Below are positions 32,299 to 46,994 of a stretch of 64,000 nucleotides of DNA, piece by piece; positions within the stretch are counted from its first letter, which is position 1, and each line of letters begins with the position of its first letter. Under the pieces are notes generated by a model, which saw only the letters and a program-made list of their open reading frames with translations, was not told where the DNA came from and did no database searches. This DNA is from Mucor racemosus (lineage: Eukaryota > Mucoromycota > Mucoromycetes > Mucorales > Mucoraceae). Where the stretch lies: the NCBI GenBank assembly GCA_027405735.1, contig JAPEHQ010000010.1, forward strand, positions 744,001 through 808,000, given 5' to 3'. The position numbers and the translations under genes are program-made.

Positions 32299-32956
32299 TT
32301 TTATAATAAAAAGATATTTTCGGTGAGGAGAAAAAAGTTGAAGATATTCCTTTTTGTTATTTTGCTTATTTGGTTTACAAAAAATTTGGGTGGTGGTTAT
32401 TTTGGTAGTTGGACTTTCAAAATACAAGATATTAGGGGGCGAGAGAAGGACGCTAGGTGACGTCAGAAAACATTGTAAATGCTACATCTTGTTGTAAATG
32501 ACCATGAATATACGATACATGACAAGTGAATATATGTTTCCAAGCAATTAAATCAAAATCCAGGCACATCATTAATATATTTTTGTTACCATGACAACCA
32601 ATTGATTTTGTGATCTGGTATAAAAGACATTCAAAATCAAAGACATTTTATTGAAATTTCAAAAAAGCCTAAAACAGAAAGCCTTTCCCTTCTCCACAAC
32701 CATGTCGAATTTAATACTCAGGTGAGAACAACCACCCCCCTCACCCCTTGTGGTTTGATGTTCTTTAGCATGCTATTAGCACTCCGTTTTCCCCGCTTGA
32801 TATTCACGTAATAGAAATTTGAGTTTAAGGCTCAAGTAGCTTCAAAAAAACGGGGAGGGGTGTAAAAAATGAACCAGATGGATGAGAGAAAAAAGAATTA
32901 AGCCTTTTACCGTTACAAAAATCCTTTTTTCACCCCTTTCCCTCGGTATTTAAGCT
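32299..32956. promoter_or_regulatory. Divergent promoter shared by ATP16 and ATP2
   Basis: The 658 bp between two F1 ATP synthase genes transcribed apart. It contains a perfect CRE-like palindrome at 32458-32465. On the ATP2 side a short upstream ATG (32702) opens a 7-codon frame overlapping a strong donor-like CAG|GTGAG. A pyrimidine-rich acceptor-like sequence ends at 32954, just before the ATP2 start. A 5' leader intron is therefore plausible. Confidence 0.6.
32458..32465. promoter_or_regulatory. CRE-like palindrome TGACGTCA
   Basis: A perfect 8-bp ATF/CREB-type bZIP site, 160 bp upstream of the ATP16 start and about 490 bp upstream of ATP2. The same GGTGACGTC word (other strand) lies upstream of COX6A at 49129-49137. 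Function is inference. Confidence 0.5.
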
Positions 32957-34702
<1,746 letters not shown>

Positions 34703-35240
34703 ACAACTACAAATTAATTTAAAAGAAAGTTAATCCTTTTTTTTATTTATTTACACACATATTATTCTTTTTCTTTGATTTAAAATAAAATTAAAATCTA
34801 TAAACAATTACAAAGAAAAGAATGAAACAAATTGACTTTGCTTGAACGTTTGTAGTTTGATTTTGTGTTTTGCTTCAAAGGTATTTATGTTCTTTAACAT
34901 TTGAAAAATGATCTGATCACTGAAACTAGAGCTCAAGTAATTTGGTGTAAATTCAATGTAAAATTCACATTTTCATGATATTGATAGAACAATGTAAATC
35001 TCGGAAACCTTTACCAAATTCATGTAAACCCAAATTTTCGTATTGCCAGATCAAGAATTTGTTCATGCCTATCATAATCAATAAGCTGGTATGTTCATCA
35101 TATTCATGTCAACTAGTATCTAGGGTATACGATCATATTATTACTTTTTGTATATCATCAATTCGCAAGGTGGGATGCACCAACTATAATGAATTGATTG
35201 CAAATTACTGGTATTTTATTTTATAGTCTATTAAGCCCCA
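34703..35240. other. 3' flank of ATP2, no gene seen
   Basis: AT-rich sequence with an 83-codon open frame at 34975-35226 that has no recognisable features. Ends at the start of the S1 repeat. Confidence 0.45.
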
Positions 35241-36105
35241 AACCTCACTTTTTTAGGTATGTGCTTAATCTCTACAATTTAACTAGTAAATCAATTGGAT
35301 GCCTAATGTTAATTCTGGATACTGTTACAGCTGCAGTATATAGTTTGACACTTTCAGCCTATTTGGGTTAATATATTCATTGATTCTGAGCATTTTTCCA
35401 GTTGCTTTATTTTATTTAAGCAGCAGAGGAAGAGGTGGTTTCACTAAAAAACGTGTGCTCTACTCCTTCGAAAACAGCTGTTATATAATGGAATCAAGAT
35501 ATATTGTTCATATGTTCATTGCGCGTCGAGTGCAACTTTAAAATTTATTTTCGAACCATTATTTGATTTTATAAAAATTTTCAAAGAATACCTGAAACAA
35601 CCCATGCATACAAAATAGTTTAAACAGGTGCGTATTTTTATTTCCCCACTTCCACAGCAACTCAGGGAGGCTGAACCTTTGCAATTCTGTAGATGAGCAC
35701 TAGACGTACCTACTATTGCGATGCGTGCTCATTTGGATCCACATTCGGCGAGAACTGGTGAGCTTGCTGACTTTAGTAGGTGTAAAACAACATGTAACCA
35801 ATTTGATGTTCAAACTTATCGAGTTCACAATGACCTGCTGAAGCTGATATCTGAAACATTTGTAGTACCTGTTCATACATATATCCATGTATAGTAGCAG
35901 CTTATTTGGATCAGTATTCATAGAGATTGTTGTATCCAAATTGTTTTCAATAAAAAGCGCGTAGTAAGTAGGTAAGTAGTAAGCTATATGTGCACTTTGG
36001 CGATGATTTTCTCGGTACATATTAGGTTGTGAACACTGTCCTTTGAAATCAATGTGTCAAAAATGTGTACTTACCCTCATGTGAAATTAAAAGTTATTAG
36101 GGTCA
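35241..36105 (+). repeat. Dispersed repeat segments S1 and S2, contiguous, copy 2
   Basis: The left part (to about 35602) matches 6455-6780 and the right part (from about 35604) matches 13192-13690, here joined without a gap. On the minus strand 35700-36020 there is a 106-codon open frame with MNTDPNKLLLYMDI and MNRYYKCFR, shared in degraded form with copy 1. This contiguous copy shows what the split copy looked like before the 6.4 kb of DNA entered. Confidence 0.85.
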
Positions 36106-37645
36106 AAATTTGTCGAGATAATGTTTCGTTGTCGATTTTTTGCAGTTGTAAAAAGTAGGTTTCAGATGGATTTCAGATGGTTTTCGAGTGTTTTCGCTCA
36201 ATACTGAGTTAAACTACGTAAAATTTTCAAAGAAGATGTACCTTCCCTCTATGGTCCATTAATATCTGTCTGAAAATAAAAGAGCTAATACCAGAATATA
36301 AGTGCACTGGCCAAACATTGACCAAAGTTGCTCAAAAATCGATTGTAAAAAATTGAGTGTCTAATTATTAATGTGTTAATTTTTTCTATTCGCAAGATAG
36401 ATTCGACTGAAAACTACTCTGTATTTTTTGTTTCAGCCAAAAATATTGATTTTTCATCGAGATAATCAAAATAATAGTCGATATCACAGCTTACAGCTTA
36501 TGGTAACTGGGCTCCAAAATTTATTTTAAAAAATGGATGAAAAATGATGAAAAATGATGAAAAAAACAAAATCGTTTAATTGCTCATGAACTGCAAAGTA
36601 AGTCGACCTAGTATACTAAATAGCTTTTGTACAGTTTTGGATTCTGCATCTATTTAAATAAAATTCAGACAAATATTTCACATTAAATTTTGCGTAAAAT
36701 GCAACTAAAATTTTGGAGGTTTTTTGAATATAAACATCACTTTTTATAAGTATATTTAAAATATAATTAATTGAAATGATGCGCAAGAACATTATCTATC
36801 GATCGAGCTATTGAAAAGTCTTCTAGCTGCATTTTTCGTAGAGAAAAGGAGATTTTTGTCCAATTTTTTTTTCAGATTCAGAATTTAGGATGAGGGTATA
36901 TAAGGGAAAAATGGAAGCTAGAGATGAAGGTATCTTTTTGTACACATTTTTAAGGATATCTCCACGAAAAATTAATATTTTGAAAAAAACTAAGTTGGAT
37001 CCGAGAGATCTCAACGATCTTAATGACATGAATGTAAAAAAAAATGTTGTTCGATTTAATCAATATCTTGAAACATACTGCAGAAATGTCAAAAAAAAGG
37101 AAAAAAAATAAAAGTGCTCAGAATTTTTTTATACTAAAACATGTTATAAAGCACTTTAAAATAAGTAAGTTTTATTATTAAAAAGTGTTAGTATAGCTTA
37201 ATTTTTTCTAGAGATATGAAGCCTCAAAGTTTTCAATCTATTAGCAATTAGCAGTGAAATACGCGTAAAAAATCTGAAACATTAGCATTGAAAAATTAAT
37301 ACCAATTGCAAAAAATAGGATATTTTTGGATACTTAATTTTGAATTAAAGCTGAGCATCTCAGGTACATTGACATATAATTTTTTCTTGACGTTATTTAA
37401 CGAAAACAAAAAGTAGAGCAGGGATGAAAAATGAGACCCAATTTTTAAGGAAAAAGCAGTGAATTTTACGCGTTTTTGAGTCTTTCGTGGGATATAAAAT
37501 AAATTTAGAGATAGGTAGCATAATGCGATCAATTTTTTTCTATTTAGTAGTGTCTAGGGTATATCTTAAAAATGTTTATTATGAGGTTAGTTATAGAAAG
37601 AAGGCATATTCCGATTTTGAAGATTGAAAACTATGTAAATTGAGA
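36106..37645 (+). repeat. Dispersed repeat S3, copy b
   Basis: Matches 19135-20680 in the same orientation, and over about 36827-37405 also the palindrome arms. It follows directly on S1-S2, so S1-S2-S3 may be one element of about 2.4 kb. An open frame at 36890-37111 begins MRVYKGKMEARDEGI and continues FLRISPRKINILKKTKL, parallel to the frame in the palindrome arms. Coding status is unproven. Confidence 0.85.
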
Positions 37646-38085
37646 TTTTTCTTACATTTAATGCTAATTATTGAAAACTACAATAGATTTAGACTCCAGT
37701 TTTGTTTAAATTCATAATTGTTGTTAAGTTTTGGCCATTTTTAGATTTTTTAATGTATTATGTGGTAATCAATCGGATATAGCTGATCGAACTTTGCAGC
37801 ATCTCTGGCTTAGTATGTTATTTTTTTAATCTTTTAAGTAAAGTTTTAAACCAGCTTCTGCGTATTAGATTTAACTTCTGATTAAGAGTTTTAATATATT
37901 CGCTACGCATATATAAAAATAGTACATATGTAGTTGTTTTTTATTTAAAAACTAAAAAAGTATAGTAGTATATATATGTATATATATATAGGTTAACATA
38001 GAATTGTTGTGAATAAAGTGCACGAAAGAGGAATGGAGCTTATGGATAAAAGAGGGCTATGTAAGGAAAGAAAGAAACTAAGGAC
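37646..38085. other. Intergenic, 3' side of the Grainyhead-like gene
   Basis: AT-rich sequence with a (TA)n run near 37970-37990. No supported feature. Confidence 0.4.
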
Positions 38086-40188
38086 TTAAAAATTTAAAAT
38101 GAGATTGATTGTATTTTCACTATTGGGATCAGTTTCAGTTTCGATGTGTATATCTTGCTCTTCAGACATGTCTTGTATAACTTCATCATCTACCTTGACA
38201 ATCACTGATTTTTTATCCTTTGTAGTGATTTTGCGAAGAACGTTGGAAACTGGCATCTTTATATTCATTCGTTGAACAATCTTTTCGGTAAGCTCTTTGA
38301 CTGTCAAGTGTTTCAAATAGATAGCTCTATAGACTTCACATGAATGAAATTTGACCAAGACGCTTAGCTCTATGATGGAAAGGAATTGGTATAAATTAAT
38401 GACAAGATGATACTAACGACTTACTTGCAACACGACGTCTTCGCTGTGGTATATAGGTAGGGTCAAGTCCAATTGGCGGACCGCCTGGGAGATTAATACA
38501 AGCAGGTGTAAATGTATTCATGTCGCTAGAATCATTGCTTATATTATTAAAGCTACGCTTTGTAGGCACAGGAGGTGGTAAATGAATATTGTTGTTATTA
38601 CTGCTACTACTGCTATTACTAGGTGGATGATTTGAATGATGCCCGATAATAGGAGATACCGAAAGAGTACTTCTTTCATCAACAAATAATGGTTGTAATT
38701 CATGAACATCACTATCTTCGGATGGTACAATTTCTCCAAAAAGAGTGATGGGAGATGTTGGTGAGAAAGCAAGCCATAGAGGGTGTGGCTCACCACTTTT
38801 TCCTCGAAGTTTTTCTAATTGGCGTTCAATGTGTTTTGCGTCGTCTTTATTCTTTCTTTCAGCACCCTATTTAAATGTTTAAGTTTGTAGTCTATTATTG
38901 CAATAATTTCGAGATAATTACCTTATCTCGAAATAGCTTAATTCGACAATATGTCTTTTCAATTTGATGTTGATGCTGACGTAAATTATGAGCAGTAGCA
39001 ATAGTAGGTACTTGCTCACTTTCAATCTGTAAACGAAGTGGAATGCCTTTAACACCTTTGATTCTTGAGAAATCAGTAGATAAACAATTAAAACGAATAT
39101 GAACTGAAGCACCTAATTTGCCATTCCATCGAAATGAAACACGATCGAATTGTCTTCCTTCAATAGCTTGTGCTCCACTCGATCTTGATGAATCTAGATA
39201 GCGTATCATATTAGACTAAAAAATGGGAAAAGGCTATTCTTTATTACCTAATTCAACTGCTCTTGCATCGTCTGAATCTTTTTGTTGTGTTAACCAAAAC
39301 TTCCAGTAATCTGTTGCGCTTACTCGATGACTTTCATCATGAAAAGTGATTGAAACTGTACTAATTACATCACCATCAAATCGACCTTTGTCTTTTAGGG
39401 TGATATTGTAGTACTGGCCTATTGAATTCAGGTTAATTTAATGTAAAAAATATGGGTTTACAAAATGTATACCTTTATTTAAATAAGTTAAAGGTGGTTC
39501 CTCTAATTTTTGTGAGGCAGCTGTTGGAGCTGAAATATATGACATATTAGATTTAAAGCATAAAATGCATAAACAAATTCATTACCTTCTAATGATACAT
39601 CGTAACGAATTGCACTAAATTAAAGAGTAATGTGGTCAGTGGCACAAATTCCAAATAATGTTTATAGTTGTTTTTTTTTCTCTCCCCAATGCAAGTTCTG
39701 CGTGGGTTACACGATTTTATGTTTCGTGCACTTTTTGATCGGATTACTTTCCGGAATACACAACATACCTAGCATTGCTATTATTTTGGTTAAGAGTATT
39801 TACAGATAAGCAGCTTGTAGGTGGAGAAGGCGATGATATAGACAACATGGATTGATTTGTTGGGTATGTTTCTACAAAAGAACAGTAAGGAGATGATGTT
39901 GTGGAATAATGATTCAAGATCTGAGGGCTTGAGAGCGGACTATTGATTGTTGAAGTTGGAGAATGATAATAATTATGGTAAGAATTATATGATTGAGGAT
40001 GGTGATGGTGATTATGATGATGAAATAATTGAGGATTATGTTGTTGTATTGAATAAGATGAACTGTAAAAGGAGAAGGAAAGAAAATTTAACATTTTTAA
40101 GCAGCAATGACACTTGTTTTATATACCTATCAGGAAACAAAGAGGCTGCTGTTGACTCTGGAAAAGTTGATTGATTGCTGCTTATCAT
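38086..40188 (-). CDS. Grainyhead/CP2-family transcription factor
   Basis: Eight exons, 40188-40127, 40062-39769, 39614-39586, 39529-39473, 39418-39248, 39193-38922, 38866-38425 and 38369-38086, give 536 residues. The N-terminus is low-complexity (Ser/Asn/His rich, with HHHNHHHH). The CP2 DNA-binding domain follows (IRYDVSLEAPTAAS, LTYLNKGQYYNITL, VSITFHDESHRVSA, YWKFWLTQQK, FSRIKGVKGIPLRLQIE, CRIKLFRDKGAERK). The C-terminal 90 residues resemble the ubiquitin-like oligomerisation domain of the family (YRAIYLKHLTVKELTEKI, VIVKVDDEVIQDM). Members bind AACCGGTT-like sites. The Neurospora homologue has been linked to cell-wall remodelling and conidial separation. One splice acceptor (39193) was chosen over a nearer AG because only it keeps the frame, giving a 54-nt intron. 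Confidence 0.88.
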
Positions 40189-43100
40189 TGTTTATTATAA
40201 AGAAAATGGATTGCAAGCTGGATTTAAGCTTGTTTATTATATATAACTGAGGAAGGAGAAGTAAAAGTAAAAGATTTTGTATACGGTTTTTATGTATCAA
40301 AACCGATTAAACTTTAAAAAATATAAACGCTCCTTAATCATTCATTCTGTGATATTTATTTATTATTTATTATTATTATTATTGTTATTATTTTTGTCAA
40401 CTGTATTAATTTATAAATATAAAGGGGTTACCTTTTTTCAGCTTTTTTTTTCAACACACTCAGCCACCTTTTCTTTGATTAACTATTTATTTGTTTGTAT
40501 TTATATAGATGTACGTGAGTGTATGTATTTATAGCTATTACTGACATATACTGCGAAAAAAAATATGCAATTTCATCAGATTTTCAAGCAAAATTGACAT
40601 AATTTTTATAATTTTTAAGGAGGAATTTTTACCAAATTTTACCTTCCAACATGTTCTTTTTTTTTTTTTGTCATTGAAAACCTTAAAAAAAATAGTACGA
40701 CAAAGAAAACATGGTCGGCATACCTAAAAAGTTCTTTTAAATGAACATTTTGGTTTAATTCTGTCAGATTAATCGCATGATTTTTCAGTCATTTTGGCAA
40801 TACAAGGAAGCACAGACTTTGAGCCATAACTAAAATATGATGTTTTCGTGCCAATAACAATATTAATGAATTCATTAGACTTCAAAGCACATGGTCGATC
40901 TCTGATGCTCTTTTTTTTTTTGAAAAAAAAAACGTTTCTTGGGCCTATCCATTTCGTTTCGTCGTAACACCATTCCTTGCTAGTTTGAAATAATGCCTCT
41001 TTTTCTCTCTCTCTCTTTCTCAATGCGCACCTTCTTTCTCTCATTCAATTCTCAGAATAAGACCTTTTTTCTCTTCAATATTGAATCTAACTGAAAAGTT
41101 TAATTTCTCAAAACATATTAGTTGGCTAAGGCTTTTGTGAGAGGTTGCAAATTATCATCAGAAATCAAAAAATGCAATGATATCATTTTTTACAAACTTT
41201 AATTTATCGCTTTGAATTGTTTAGAGTTCTTTTTTTTTTAGGGGTACCGTGCCACAAAGAGAGTTAAGCAGCTTTAATATTAAATTCATTGTATATAAAT
41301 CATTTATAGTAAATGGAAACACTGTTATGTGTTCCATGAATAAGAAAGATGATAGTTTTATAAATATTTACGATTGTTTTTTATTATTTCAATGTAAAAA
41401 CCTTTCAAAAAAACCTTAGCAACAATATGATGTGTCCAATTATTTTATTTCTGCATGACCTCACAAGTGTTTTATAGATAACGTCTTATTATCATTGTTA
41501 ATCAAAGAAAAAAAAAGCTATTGCGATGTAATAGAAGATCATGCACTGGTTACTAAATCAGTTAAAAAACATGATATTACAATACTAATCAGAAAAACAA
41601 TAATAACAATAATAATAATTGATTTGGGACTTTAGAAAGCAACGATATATTGCCAACTTTAAAACATTACAGAATAGATGGACTCGCATTACGATAATTG
41701 ATGAGAAAAAACGTGATAAAGAACTTTTTTGAATTAAAATAGCCTCAAATCTCGCATTTACGAAACTTAAAAAAAAATTGCACATTATTCAGATCAACTC
41801 TTTTATCTAACTCTTTTTTTTTTTTTATGTTAAATTATATAACATTTCACGCTTTATAGCTGTCAGGATACGATTCAGGAACGGTTGCCATGCAAATTTA
41901 ATCGGCATTTCAAATTCACCTATCGCATAGCAACAGTAAAGGAATTGGTCTTCTTTATTCAGGGCAACCTAATAAATACCAAGATGTTCCTGATCTATCA
42001 CTATATACTGGCTTATCGGATGTTGTAAAATATATAAATAAATAAAAAACTTGGATATCGCCTAGGAAACTTATTAATATTCTATAAACTTTACGTATAA
42101 CAAGTAATGTTTCAGATATACAAATGAATCTGTTTAGGGGGGGTCCATCATTTTGGGTAAATTCAAGCACATGATGAAGATGGAAATAGTATTTAATGGG
42201 TTATTTGCTTAAAAAGAAAACGAATATCCATTTAAGGTACAGTTCATCATATATAATATTGTGGAAATTTCCAAATATATTCAGGAGTGTTGATAATATA
42301 TATATATCAACAGCACAGCAACCGACAATCAACTAATATATAGAAAAAATATTAATAGTATCTTGGTTATAATTGAAAAAGATGTGAACGATCATTTTTC
42401 TCTCTGTGGGAATCTGTTTATACAAATTAATCTCCAATAAAATTAATTTTCAAAGTGATTTACTGTACGTTTAAAATACGGTAGGAGTGTTCTAGATTGC
42501 ACGTTACACGTGATGTGTTTTTATTTTGGGAGGCGTCCTTAGAAGCAAAGTAGCTATTTCGAGTAAAGCATTATTTTAAGGTTATGTGCGACATGCAAAC
42601 CTTACTTGTTTGTACTAGTCCTTTAATTTTCCGTTGTAGTACATAGGAGTCAAAACTTTCTTGCTTTTTTACCCAACACCCAAATTTTCTCTCAGGAACT
42701 GACTCATCTTGGAAGATGCCCGAAACTTACTGTAATCTGATTGTGCTTCCGAGGGGGGTGGAAAGATTTATTACGCACGACTGATTATTTGCGTAGCAAA
42801 GTATCACAAGATAGATCATGGCATTGGCCAATGCAATTGACTTAATTTTTGTTCCAGGTACCCTAAATGACTTGATTGTTTATCCGTTCTGTATATAAAT
42901 ACATGTATATTGTCAATGGTCGATCTGTAAAGTATTCATAGCCTTTCAATGTATCTCTTACCGAATTCATATACTTGTAGAATCCATATATTTAGGTTGA
43001 GGATTTTAAACTCCAATCTGTGCTAATGCATGTAAGAATGTTGTATGGAGTATTGACCACGAACAGTATTATAAATGTGATTTGCGTATGAAAAAATATG

Positions 43101-44251
43101 TAAATTGAGCTGAATTACCTAGACGAAAGAGAAGCTTTACAAGTACAAACGTTATCACTGTATACTTCTTTACTCAATTTATGTGTGTTGAAAAGATTTG
43201 CGTTGTACACAAATTTAGCCATTTAGAGAGTTCAAGCAAAATGTTACAAGTCTATTTTTACGATTAATCGGACAAATGCCGTTGTACAACAAATTCCATT
43301 TTACTAAATTTAAATATCAGCAAATCAATAATCGAGTTGTAGATGTAGCTATTTGCCGAGGGCAATATACGGTAGCATACATATATATATATGTATATAT
43401 TCTACAACTGATATTGAGTTACTATAACCACTTTTGACACCTATAACATTTGACTGAGTATTAAGTAAGCCCTCATGACAATCTAATGTAAAATCATTGA
43501 ATTTCACGGTGAATCAATTCCAAGACAACAAAATGTTGTATTAAATAAGAAAATAAGGGTCAATTGGAGCTAGTGGGGGGAGAGATGTATCATCAAACTT
43601 CACGTGAGGCTGTAGTGGGGGGACGGGGGGGAGGGAGGTCGTCCTTCGCTCTTTTGTACTTTTACATGTGTGATGTGGTGGTAAAGAAGGTTGTGCGCCT
43701 AAAGAAAAAGGATTTGCACACCCCATCGTAGTTTTTTTTCTTTTTTTTTGTTTCTTCTATTCCAATTTTTTCTTTTGTTATTTTCTTTTTCCTTTTCCCT
43801 TCTCTCTTTTTATTAAAAAATTTCATATATTGTTCTGGATAAATTTGCACAAAATTTTTCTCACAAAATTTCAGTTTCATTTATTCAGTGAAAAAGAAAA
43901 TTAAGATTTGAAAAATTAGGACATTATTCACATTTCTGTAATTTTATCAGCCTAACAAACTACTGGAAAATAACAACTACAAGGATATCCTAAAGAAAAA
44001 AAAAAAAAAAAAAAAAAAAAAAAGAAAAAAAAGGTTCGAGTTTCAATCAAAATAGCAACATTTTATATTGAATCAGTGTTTTTTAAATTGATAAAAAAAC
44101 CAAAAGATTCGATATATATAAACGCGCTTTAACGTTGATTTTTTAACTGACTCTTTATTTTATAATAGTTTTTTGTGTATCTGTATCTCTTGTCTTTCAA
44201 CCAACCAACCCCCCTTTTTTTTCTTTCTGTTGGAAATTTAAAAGAATCGCA
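40189..44251. other. 4 kb gene-free region between two divergent regulator genes
   Basis: Separates the Grainyhead-like gene (minus) from TUP1 (plus), far longer than other divergent gaps here. It contains many homopolymer runs, a G-rich patch near 43572-43640, and an A run of about 37 nt near 43996-44032 just upstream of TUP1. No gene, RNA gene or copy of the repeat families recognised. It may hold long regulatory regions or long 5' leaders. Confidence 0.5.
43996..44032. repeat. Poly-A run upstream of TUP1
   Basis: About 37 bases of almost pure A with one G, roughly 220 bp upstream of the TUP1 start codon. It may exclude nucleosomes, as poly(dA:dT) tracts do in fungal promoters. Confidence 0.7.
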
Positions 44252-45160
44252 ATGTCAGTTTATAATCATCGTCCCATGGTACCTGCGCCACAAAGCCGTG
44301 TCGTTGAAATGTTGGATTCGATACGAGGTGAATTCGACCAATTGGCTCAAGAATTATATGTTTGTAAAACTCAAAGAGATGATTTTGAACACAAGAGTAA
44401 AGTGTACATTCAATTGATTCTTTTTGTAATATGAAAAAACTCATTAAATGCTTTTTATAGTGAATCAACAAATTTCTGAAATGAATAGTTTCCAACAAAG
44501 TTTGCTGGAACTTGAGCGTACTCAACAAAATCAAAAGAAACAGTAAGTAATAATGATAAATGTGTTTGTGTATATCTAATGGATAACAATCTATGTGCAC
44601 TACACATATCATTGTTTGTAACCATGGCAACTAAGTTAGTTTTTCGCGTTTTCCATAGTTACGAAGATGAAATTGCTAGACTTCGTCAACAAATCGAAAG
44701 TCGTGGTGGGCACCCTGGCATGTCCTTATCTGGTCATCCTCAGCAGCAACCTCATCCTCAGCAGCAACAACAACCTCATCCTCAACAACAACAACAGCAA
44801 CAACAACAGCAACAACAATCACATCAACCTCCTCCTCCCAACATTGGGCCTGGTTCTAATTATTTTGGTGGTATCATGAATGCTCATGGTAACCAAGGAC
44901 CTCCAGGACTTGTTGCGCCACCTCAAATGGCTGAACAATCACCAAATGGCCCTCAACAAGTCCCTCCACCTCAACATGGTGGTTACCCTTCATCTCAACC
45001 TCCTCAACCTCAACCACCTGCTTCTGCTGCTAGTTCTTCAGCAGCTGCTTATATGAATGGTGGTGCAAACCCTCCTCCATCACAACAACCACCTAATGCT
45101 GTTTATGGTCAATCACCTAGTCGAGGTATACCCACTCCACCTACTTCTGCTCATCCTCAA

Positions 45161-45192
<32 letters not shown>

Positions 45193-46644
45193 AGCAAGAC
45201 AACAACAAGAATGGGGTAATGGATATGGTGGCAATTATCCTAATCGTCCTGGTTCATCAGCAGCCCCTCCTCCATCTCAACCTCCTCAACAACAACAACA
45301 AAATGAATCTCCAAATATGAAGCGTAAATCAACTTCATCTGTACCTACTCCACCTCAAACTGTAAATACTGCTATGGTACCTCGCGGTGCTGGTGCCCCA
45401 CCCAACAAGATTGCTAGTCCTTCTACAACAAACGCTCAACAACAACAACAAGGAGGAGGTTTAGCTGATGTAGATCCAGAAAGTGTACCAGCCAATATGA
45501 AAGTAGAAGGTCAAGATTGGTTTGCATTATTCAATCCTAAAACATCTCGTCAATTGAAGGTTGATTTAGTTCATACTTTGGATCATCCTAGTGTTGTTTG
45601 TTGTGTTAAATTTAGTGCTGATGGTCGCTATCTTGCTGCAGGCTGTAACCGTGCTACATTTATTTATGATGTTGCTACTTCTCAAAGAGTTGCGTAAGTG
45701 TTTTATTTGTTTTATGATCAACACGTTTTGTTGATTTTTTATATGTATACAACAGTGTTTTACAAGATGATAATATCAAGATTGAAGGAGATTTGTATAT
45801 TCGTTCCGTTTGTTTCAGTCCTGATGGTAATTACCTTGCCACAGGAGCCGAAGACATGCAAATTAGAATTTGGGATATTCAAAAGAAACGCATTAGAAAT
45901 ATCCTTGTAGGTCATCAACAAGACATTTACTCTTTAGATTTCAGTCGTGATGGACGTATGATTGCATCTGGTTCTGGCGATTGTACAGCGAGAATTTGGA
46001 GTATGGCAGATGGTAAATGTCTTCATGTTCTTCGTATCACAGATCATGATCAAAAGGACCCTGGTGTGACGAGTGTCGCATTCTCTCCAGATGGTCGCGT
46101 TATTGCTGCTGCTAGTTTGGATAAAATGGTTAGAATTTGGGATACACAATCTGGTGTACTCTTTGAAAGATTAGAAGGCCACAAAGATAGTGTTTATTCT
46201 GTTGCTTTTATGCCAGATGGTAAAATGCTTGTGAGTGGTAGTTTAGATAAAACTCTCAAATTATGGCAATTGGGTACAAACGAAGGTCGTGGTTTGGGTA
46301 TGGATAGAGATAGAAGTAAAGGACCATGTAAAATGACTTTTACTGGTCATAAAGACTTTGTTCTTTCTGTTGGTTGTACTCCTGATGGCCGTTGGGTTGT
46401 TTCTGGTTCAAAAGATCGTGGTGTTCAATTCTGGGACCCACGAACAGGTCAAACACAATTTATGCTGCAAGGACACAAAAACTCTGGTAAGAAATTACTG
46501 GGAACATTTTACTAAGTTATCCTAACACGTTTTATATATCTAGTTATTTCTGTTGCCATTAGTCCAGCAGGTAGACCTCTTTTCGCTACTGGATCTGGTG
46601 ATAATCGTGCTAGAATCTGGAGTTATGATCCTACCAATGCTTAA
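44252..46644 (+). CDS. TUP1: General transcriptional corepressor TUP1
   Basis: Five exons, 44252-44396, 44461-44542, 44659-45693, 45756-46486 and 46544-46644, give 697 residues. The N-terminal tetramerisation and Ssn6-binding helix is clear ([20 protein letters not shown], then [14 protein letters not shown]). A long Gln/Pro/His-rich middle holds two uninterrupted Q12 runs. Seven WD repeats follow ([50 protein letters not shown] and onward to [16 protein letters not shown]). The protein forms a corepressor with Ssn6/Cyc8 that is recruited by DNA-binding factors to silence sugar-, mating- and morphology-regulated genes. The first two exons split the helical N-terminus exactly at phase boundaries that restore it. 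No defects seen. Confidence 0.95.
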
Positions 46645-46994
46645 AAATAATGTGCTTTTTTTTTTTTTCCTTTATATTCACTGAATACATATCCTTTTCA
46701 TATTTTTTATCGTTTCCCTTCTTTCTTTGTCTTTCTTTCTTTCTTTCTTTCAAGTAAAATGATTTGCTCACCCACCCAATCACTCACCTCTTTATATATA
46801 ATATTATATTTTTCATCACGAAAAAAAAAAAAAAAAAAAAAAAAGAAAAAAAAACCACAGAATTTTTTCTTCAATTCCCATCTTTTGTTTGATTTTATGA
46901 TCTTGCCCTTATTGTAAAAGAAATGCTATATATAATTACTATATTTTTTTTTATTTGTTTGCGTATGTGTTTGTTTGTATTTTTTGAGTTTTGT

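Noticed and set aside
32702..32725. Upstream ATG with a 7-codon frame before ATP2
   Set aside because: As a protein-coding start it is out of frame with ATP2 after any plausible splice; at most it is a leader uORF or lies outside the mRNA.
39947..40174. Plus-strand 75-codon frame over the Grainyhead-like gene
   Set aside because: Antisense to the His/Ser-rich first exons; no independent support.
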